Positions 61,701 through 64,000 of a stretch of DNA of 64,000 nucleotides are shown in pieces. Location of the stretch: assembly GCA_002633025.1 (NCBI GenBank), contig NMRB01001340.1, positions 88,756-152,755 on the forward strand. The letters are read 5' to 3'. The first letter of the stretch is position 1; each line of letters starts with the position of its first letter. Under the pieces are notes generated by a model. The model saw nothing but the letters and a program-made list of their open reading frames with translations, made no database searches and was not told where the DNA came from. The position numbers and the translations under genes are program-made. The DNA is from Notospermus geniculatus. Its lineage: Eukaryota; Nemertea; Pilidiophora; Heteronemertea; Lineidae.

Positions 61701-62607
61701 GAAGATTCTTGGTATTGAGAGGGATTACCTTCCTCCAAGTCCTGATGGAAAAGGAATGCGATTCAAGGGACATCGAAGGCCAACAAGTAAAGATATAAAG
61801 TACGTTTGTCCTGGAATACATTGTATTTGCCTAACTCTTGGTCTTACCAGTCTCTGTCATTCATGATCATATGTATGTACATTTTCTGTTTTCAGGAATA
61901 TAAGCAAACGGTTCGCCAGACTAGAGTCCCACGTGGTCACCCTTGCCCGGAGTGTCGCACACCTCTCCTCTGAAATGCGTTCGCAGAATGTGATCTATCA
62001 AGATTTAGAGATGCTAAAACAGGAGGTGAAAACATTGAAGGAACAGAAGGGGTCCGGTAATTACTATGGTGCTAATGATTGGGAGAGGTTCCGTGGATGG
62101 GTACCTTCACTAACCAATCCAAAACGAGTGGAGAAATTAAAAAAGTGAGTCTATTGTTTCTTTATCTTGATGTGTCGATTTCAGCCTTTCCTGAAGGGAG
62201 ACATTCGATGACTCTGTCCATCACATTCATGACTGTCTTTTTCGTTCCAGATTTTTTGGCCAGGAACCACCTCTGTTGAGAATCTTCCTCAAGAAACTGG
62301 GTTATGAGGTGAGTGTCCATGAGGAATGGCTAGTGACTTATCTAGATGAAATGAAATGAGTAGATTGAGATAATCGATGATCTCTGCACGCAGAAGGCCT
62401 CCCGGTACTAATGAGTCTTCTATCATTCCTGTCTTTCAGAAATATGCCACGAACTTTGACACAGAGCACATTGGGATGGTTGAACTGCCGTACATGACAG
62501 AGAAACGCCTGCAGGATATCGGAATACCAATGGGACCACGGCTGAGGATTCTCCAAGAAGCACAACTCTGCTTCAGACAAGAGAATTTCAACATTTACAT
62601 TGTTTAG
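46742..62607 (+). CDS. CH domain (neuron-navigator type) plus C-terminal SAM protein, one exon missing
   Basis: Exons: 46742-46960, then 57335-57460, 57761-57825, 58023-58119, 58327-58433, 58925-59080, 59219-59464, 59761-61172, 61490-61799, 61896-62144, 62251-62308, 62440-62607. All borders are GT-AG. The first AUG follows an in-frame TAG in the same exon (46,733). Exons 57335-57825 encode the second half of a CH domain like that of NAV proteins (NERPAGIHGLPVLKSHKLQN, LNLLDARGVEVDQIKAEELV, GNLKSTLTLMKNIRAKF). A long Pro/Ser/Gln-rich segment follows, then a predicted coiled coil (QLDGLETMYQEILKI; RFARLESHVVTLARSVAHL), then a SAM domain (LLRIFLKKLGYEKYATNFDT … LQDIGIPMGPRLRILQEA) ending NFNIYIV. 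At least 1,070 aa. Exon 1 ends in phase 0 but exon 57335 needs one carried base. An exon of 3n+1 bases encoding the first half of the CH domain is therefore missing or unrecognised. Linking the 46.7-kb exon to this gene is inference. The role is probably cytoskeletal. Confidence 0.72.
47081..48655 (-). CDS. UDP-glycosyltransferase, membrane-bound, copy 1 (524 aa)
   Basis: Single coding exon. The chosen start is MRQSVFISFLAIAIGLTTVE, in a CCACCATGA context and just after a splice acceptor (TTTCAG), so a 5' UTR intron is likely. A longer frame opens 14 codons upstream but crosses that acceptor. Residues 1-21 form a signal peptide. His34 in FGLYSHINL matches the catalytic base of the family. The UGT signature is clear (WLPQNDILGHRNVKLFINHG, then GVPMLTIPMWLDQTYGG). 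A C-terminal membrane segment is followed by a short basic tail ending KAKKE, a KxKxx ER-retrieval type. Family knowledge: transfers a sugar from a UDP-sugar to small lipophilic acceptors in the ER lumen. The substrate is unknown. It lies inside an intron of the CH-SAM gene, on the opposite strand. Confidence 0.93.
   Translation of the reverse strand: MRQSVFISFLAIAIGLTTVEASKILVVPFGLYSHINLFAKLCKPLKDDGHEVWMLAFDEFDNAIKEKGLIPLTFPLKPEDNVNPKIEEWASENPALLEGDGLIVKLMSDPWWAMGFSRICDSIMQNKRIVATIERQKFDLVVYDGSGPIECHLMIPYRFDIPFVTVHGFMLSSWPAGVTGLPSIEPEVLRPFSNRMNFWERLENFEQWMDRYNNIFYDIYSHHMDNYCPPHKKKIPLKKLAEMSEIYFINVEVMCLDYPRVSAPNLVHLSTSSASPAKPLPADLESYINSSQHGVIVMSVGTMQAAQYTWKVLGKKIFDAFARLPQQVIVQYRFDEVFPNVPLNVKLLKWLPQNDILGHRNVKLFINHGGNNGQSEAAYHGVPMLTIPMWLDQTYGGKRIEANAYGKYVVDKMTITSDELYEMMTEIINNKTYSQNVKKCSEIIHSMPTSQEKFLFWVNHILRFGGAHLRPPSLDMPLYQVLMLDIFAYYALYYLAIILAGLFVLYFVVKFLLGMFSKSKAKKE
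48698..49396 (-). other. Spacer between the two UGT genes
   Basis: Presumed 5' region of UGT copy 1. It contains no ORF of note. A structured element with a hammerhead-like core lies at about 49,333-49,360. Confidence 0.5.
49333..49360 (-). other. Hammerhead-like core, possible retroelement remnant
   Basis: On the minus strand CTGAGGA is followed by CGACCCC-GATA-GGGGTCG and then GAAA (sharing its G with the stem). That matches the CUGANGA…GAAA core around stem II of hammerhead ribozymes. An AT-rich possible stem III follows, but it pairs imperfectly. Such motifs occur in the terminal repeats of Penelope-like and other retroelements. No reverse transcriptase is nearby. Activity cannot be judged by eye. 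Confidence 0.3.
49397..49460 (+). pseudogene. Copied fragment of the CH-SAM gene's first exon
   Basis: TTCATTCAAAAGGGAACACG and the following roughly 60 bases match the 3' end of exon 46742-46960 (CATTCAAAAGGGAATACAGC…). A base is missing in the codons for GEWALKE, and the GTAAGT donor has become ATAATG. It is a non-functional by-product of the UGT duplication. Confidence 0.82.
49590..51167 (-). CDS. UDP-glycosyltransferase, membrane-bound, copy 2 (525 aa)
   Basis: Tandem paralogue of copy 1 in the same orientation. It has the same MRQSVFISFLAIAIGLTTVE signal peptide, the same SHINL histidine, the same signature (WLPQNDILGHRNVKLFINHG … GVPMLTIPIWLDQMYGG) and a C-terminal anchor ending KAKKE. 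Differences cluster in the N-terminal acceptor-binding half, for example HDGSDIVHCHLM here versus YDGSGPIECHLM in copy 1. The C-terminal UDP-sugar-binding half is nearly identical. This suggests a shared sugar donor but different acceptors (inference), or gene conversion of the 3' half. A TTTCAG acceptor also precedes the start codon, so a 5' UTR exon is expected upstream. Confidence 0.93.
   Translation of the reverse strand: MRQSVFISFLAIAIGLTTVETSKILVIPFGLYSHINLMTKLSKPLKDDGHEVWMLAYDKFENAIREKGLVPLTFPLKPGDDIFPKIEEWSLENPAEMEGTGLMKKFGADPWWGMAFSRVCDSIMQNGHLMATIERQKFDLVVHDGSDIVHCHLMIPYRFDIPFVTVIGFQVTSWVSGVTGLPSIEPEIFRPFSNRMNFWERLENFEQWMEKYNTVFYDIYSHHMDNYCPPHKKKIPLKKLAEMSEIYFMNFEVMCLDYPRVSAPNLIYLSTSSASPTKPLPADLESYINSAKHGVIVMSLGSVKGTQYVWKLLGKKIFDAFARLPQRVIVQYRFDEVFPNVPSNVKLLKWLPQNDILGHRNVKLFINHGGNNGQGEAIYHGVPMLTIPIWLDQMYGGKRIEAHAYGKYVVDKMTITSDELYEMMTEIINNKTYSENVKKCSEIIHSMPTSQEKFLFWVNHILRFGGAHLRPPSLDMPLYQVLMLDIFAYYALYYLAIVLGVLFVLLFLLKFSQRMVSNSNKAKKE
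51210..56238 (+). other. Rest of the large CH-SAM intron
   Basis: About 5 kb with no supported exon on either strand. The expected CH-domain exon (first half of the domain, length 3n+1) was searched for by eye and not found. A single N at 55,501 could hide sequence. Confidence 0.55.
56239..56474. mobile_element. 236-bp foldback TIR element
   Basis: A left arm starting CAATAGACTCTATCACTCCA and continuing through GAGCGCAGCACCTGACGGG is mirrored by the right arm, about 42 bp with two mismatches. Inverted similarity continues inward (CGTCACGACGTCCCGT versus ACGGGACGTCATGACG), so most of the element could fold on itself. Non-coding. Confidence 0.9.
57113..57220. mobile_element. Possible Tigger/pogo-like end fragment
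   Basis: CAGTGGAACCTCTTTATTAA followed by GGACACC resembles the terminal words of the element at 39,477. No matching opposite end was found. It is probably a decayed remnant just before the CH exon. Confidence 0.3.
59902..59902 (+). other. Single N that shifts the CH-SAM reading frame
   Basis: Frame 1 reads coherently before the N (PSRPTERRYGPRGEVLLERQ…) and frame 2 after it (RRISPQRSPSAPHNETVKVS…). Deleting the N joins them without loss. It is therefore most likely a spurious placeholder and not a mutation. Confidence 0.85.
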
Positions 62608-63421
62608 GTGGAATAGAAAATTGCAGCACAAGTCTATCATTTTGGTTTGATTAGAAACCACACAATGTACCGTGATACCAATGATAATCTGTGGTAGGCC
62701 TGCCGGATATCCCTTGATCTTGTTATGCTTGCATAGGGCCATTGTATTGACTTTTCTACTGTTATATTGTTGAAAGTAACTGTAAATATCAGAAAAATGA
62801 GTCCATATTACGATATGCATAATTTATGATGAGTAAAGTACGGTATCAGTTTAATTACATAATAACTTTGTCTGTGCTTTTTTTCTCCTCCAAGTGTGAT
62901 TGGTGGACAACATGGTCCATGTTGTTGTGCCAAGAATGATTCAATACAAAACATTCCCATTGCCCTCTTCTAGGTATATCATATCAGACAAACTATCATT
63001 AAATGTCAGAGAATTTGGCTTTGTTAATAGCGTGACCACAATGAGAATAGGAAATTACTGATAGATACCGGTAGTAAAAAAGGATGTGGCCACAGGCATC
63101 TGAGGCAGAGGGGGTTGGGGGAGAAGGCTATACTCGCCCCTAACCCAACTTCCACTGTCCGTCCTGAGCGACAGACAACTGTCCGTGGCCGAAGACGCCA
63201 AGATGGACGATTCCCGGTTAGAGCGAACCAAATTACTGCAGTACACATCTCGCATCGACAACGACGGCGCGTGTAGGCTGGTGCCTGTCCTCGAGCCGCT
63301 CCGCTAGTACTCGTATTCGAAGAGCGGCTTGAGGACAGAGGACTAGTCTACGGCACGTGCACATTTTCTGCGACAAGTTGACAAGAAAACTGTTCGAAAT
63401 TTATGATATAGTACATGAATT
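62608..63421 (+). promoter_or_regulatory. Intergenic region and 5' flank of XRN2
   Basis: About 0.8 kb between the SAM-gene stop and the XRN2 start. It contains a 17-bp-arm hairpin (63,285-63,301 with 63,322-63,338, one mismatch, arm CTGTCCTCGAGCCGCTC) and a CACGTG E-box at 63,354-63,359, about 60 bases before the start codon. No TATA box was identified. Promoter function is inferred from position. Confidence 0.45.
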
Positions 63422-63982
63422 ATGGGAGTTCCAGCCTTTTTCAGATGGCTGAGTAGAAAGTACTCGGCTATCGTTGTACACTGCGTTGAAGAGAAGGTAA
63501 ATTACCTTGGATCACATTACAAAATTGAGTCGACACCAAACCGTCATGAACTACACTGCACTGCAGTGCTAGTTGCAATGCATCAGTCCCAGAGCCAAAG
63601 ATGGCACATTTTGAAAAGCGGCTTAGAACCGAGACGGTCGAAGTTAGGCTCTATTTGGTGACCATGCTATGAGGCCTAGCTGGACAACTCATCAAAAATT
63701 ACTAGGCTAGGCTAGACAGACAGCCCCCCGGCGGCCTGGCCGCCGCTCCGCTCCGCCCCTCCCCCCCGTGCGCGCCATGCCCAGCCCAGGCCGTCTCTGT
63801 CGGACTAGGCTTGACGGCCCATCCTAATGCTCTCTGTCCTGCACTCTTTTCCAGCCCAAGATTGTGAACGGTGTGAAAGTCCCAGTGGATACGTCACTAC
63901 CAAATCCAAATGACACTGAATTCGACAACCTTTACCTTGATATGAATGGGATCATCCATCCCTGTTGTCATCCTGAGGACAA
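63422..63982 (+). CDS. XRN2: 5'-3' exoribonuclease 2, first two coding exons (partial)
   Basis: Exons 63422-63496 and 63855-63982 are GT-AG bordered. They encode the N terminus [20 protein letters not shown], then [25 protein letters not shown] and [20 protein letters not shown]. This closely follows animal XRN2, including the acidic residue of the nuclease active site in [12 protein letters not shown]. The gene continues past the right edge, and a GTAAGA donor ends exon 2. Family knowledge: the nuclear exonuclease that degrades uncapped RNA, promotes Pol II termination and processes rRNA. The intron between the two exons contains a GC-rich C/G run near 63,724-63,770. Confidence 0.95.
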
Positions 63983-64000
63983 GTAAGAATCTAATAGATC

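Overview
The window is animal nuclear DNA. It has spliced genes with GT-AG introns, long AT-rich introns, animal-type orthologues, many short inverted-repeat DNA elements, frequent AGGCCTA-type words and assembly Ns. A marine invertebrate deuterostome, such as an echinoderm or relative, fits best. That lineage call is an inference from protein similarity and repeat style; no species-specific marker was identified.

Layout: 1-13 kb is gene-poor, with a 24-bp-type minisatellite, several TIR elements and one weak candidate terminal exon. A RhoGAP gene of the ARHGAP11A type runs on + from 13,199 to 32,383 in nine coding exons. Its first intron holds a 1.8-kb duplicated block around a 730-N gap, and its last exon plus 3' region is tandemly duplicated. 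The AP-2 sigma subunit gene (AP2S1) lies on - at 37.0-38.0 kb, convergent with the RhoGAP gene. A repeat array interrupted by an 838-bp Tigger/pogo-like element separates AP2S1 from the divergent POLR1C gene (41.35-44.57 kb, +, 11 exons, apparently complete at 343 aa).

From 46.7 to 62.6 kb a + strand gene encodes part of a neuron-navigator-type CH domain, a long low-complexity region, a coiled coil and a C-terminal SAM domain. Its first large intron contains two intronless UDP-glycosyltransferase genes on the - strand. These are a tandem duplication that also copied part of the host gene's exon. The first two coding exons of XRN2 start at 63,422 and run off the right edge.

The genes do not form one pathway. 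They are housekeeping genes (clathrin adaptor, Pol I/III subunit, nuclear exonuclease), a cell-division-type RhoGAP, xenobiotic-type UGTs and a probable cytoskeletal CH-SAM protein. The points most worth checking are the CH-SAM architecture with a missing CH exon, the UGT duplication carrying a pseudoexon, the RhoGAP tail duplication, and the element nested in the AP2S1-POLR1C array.
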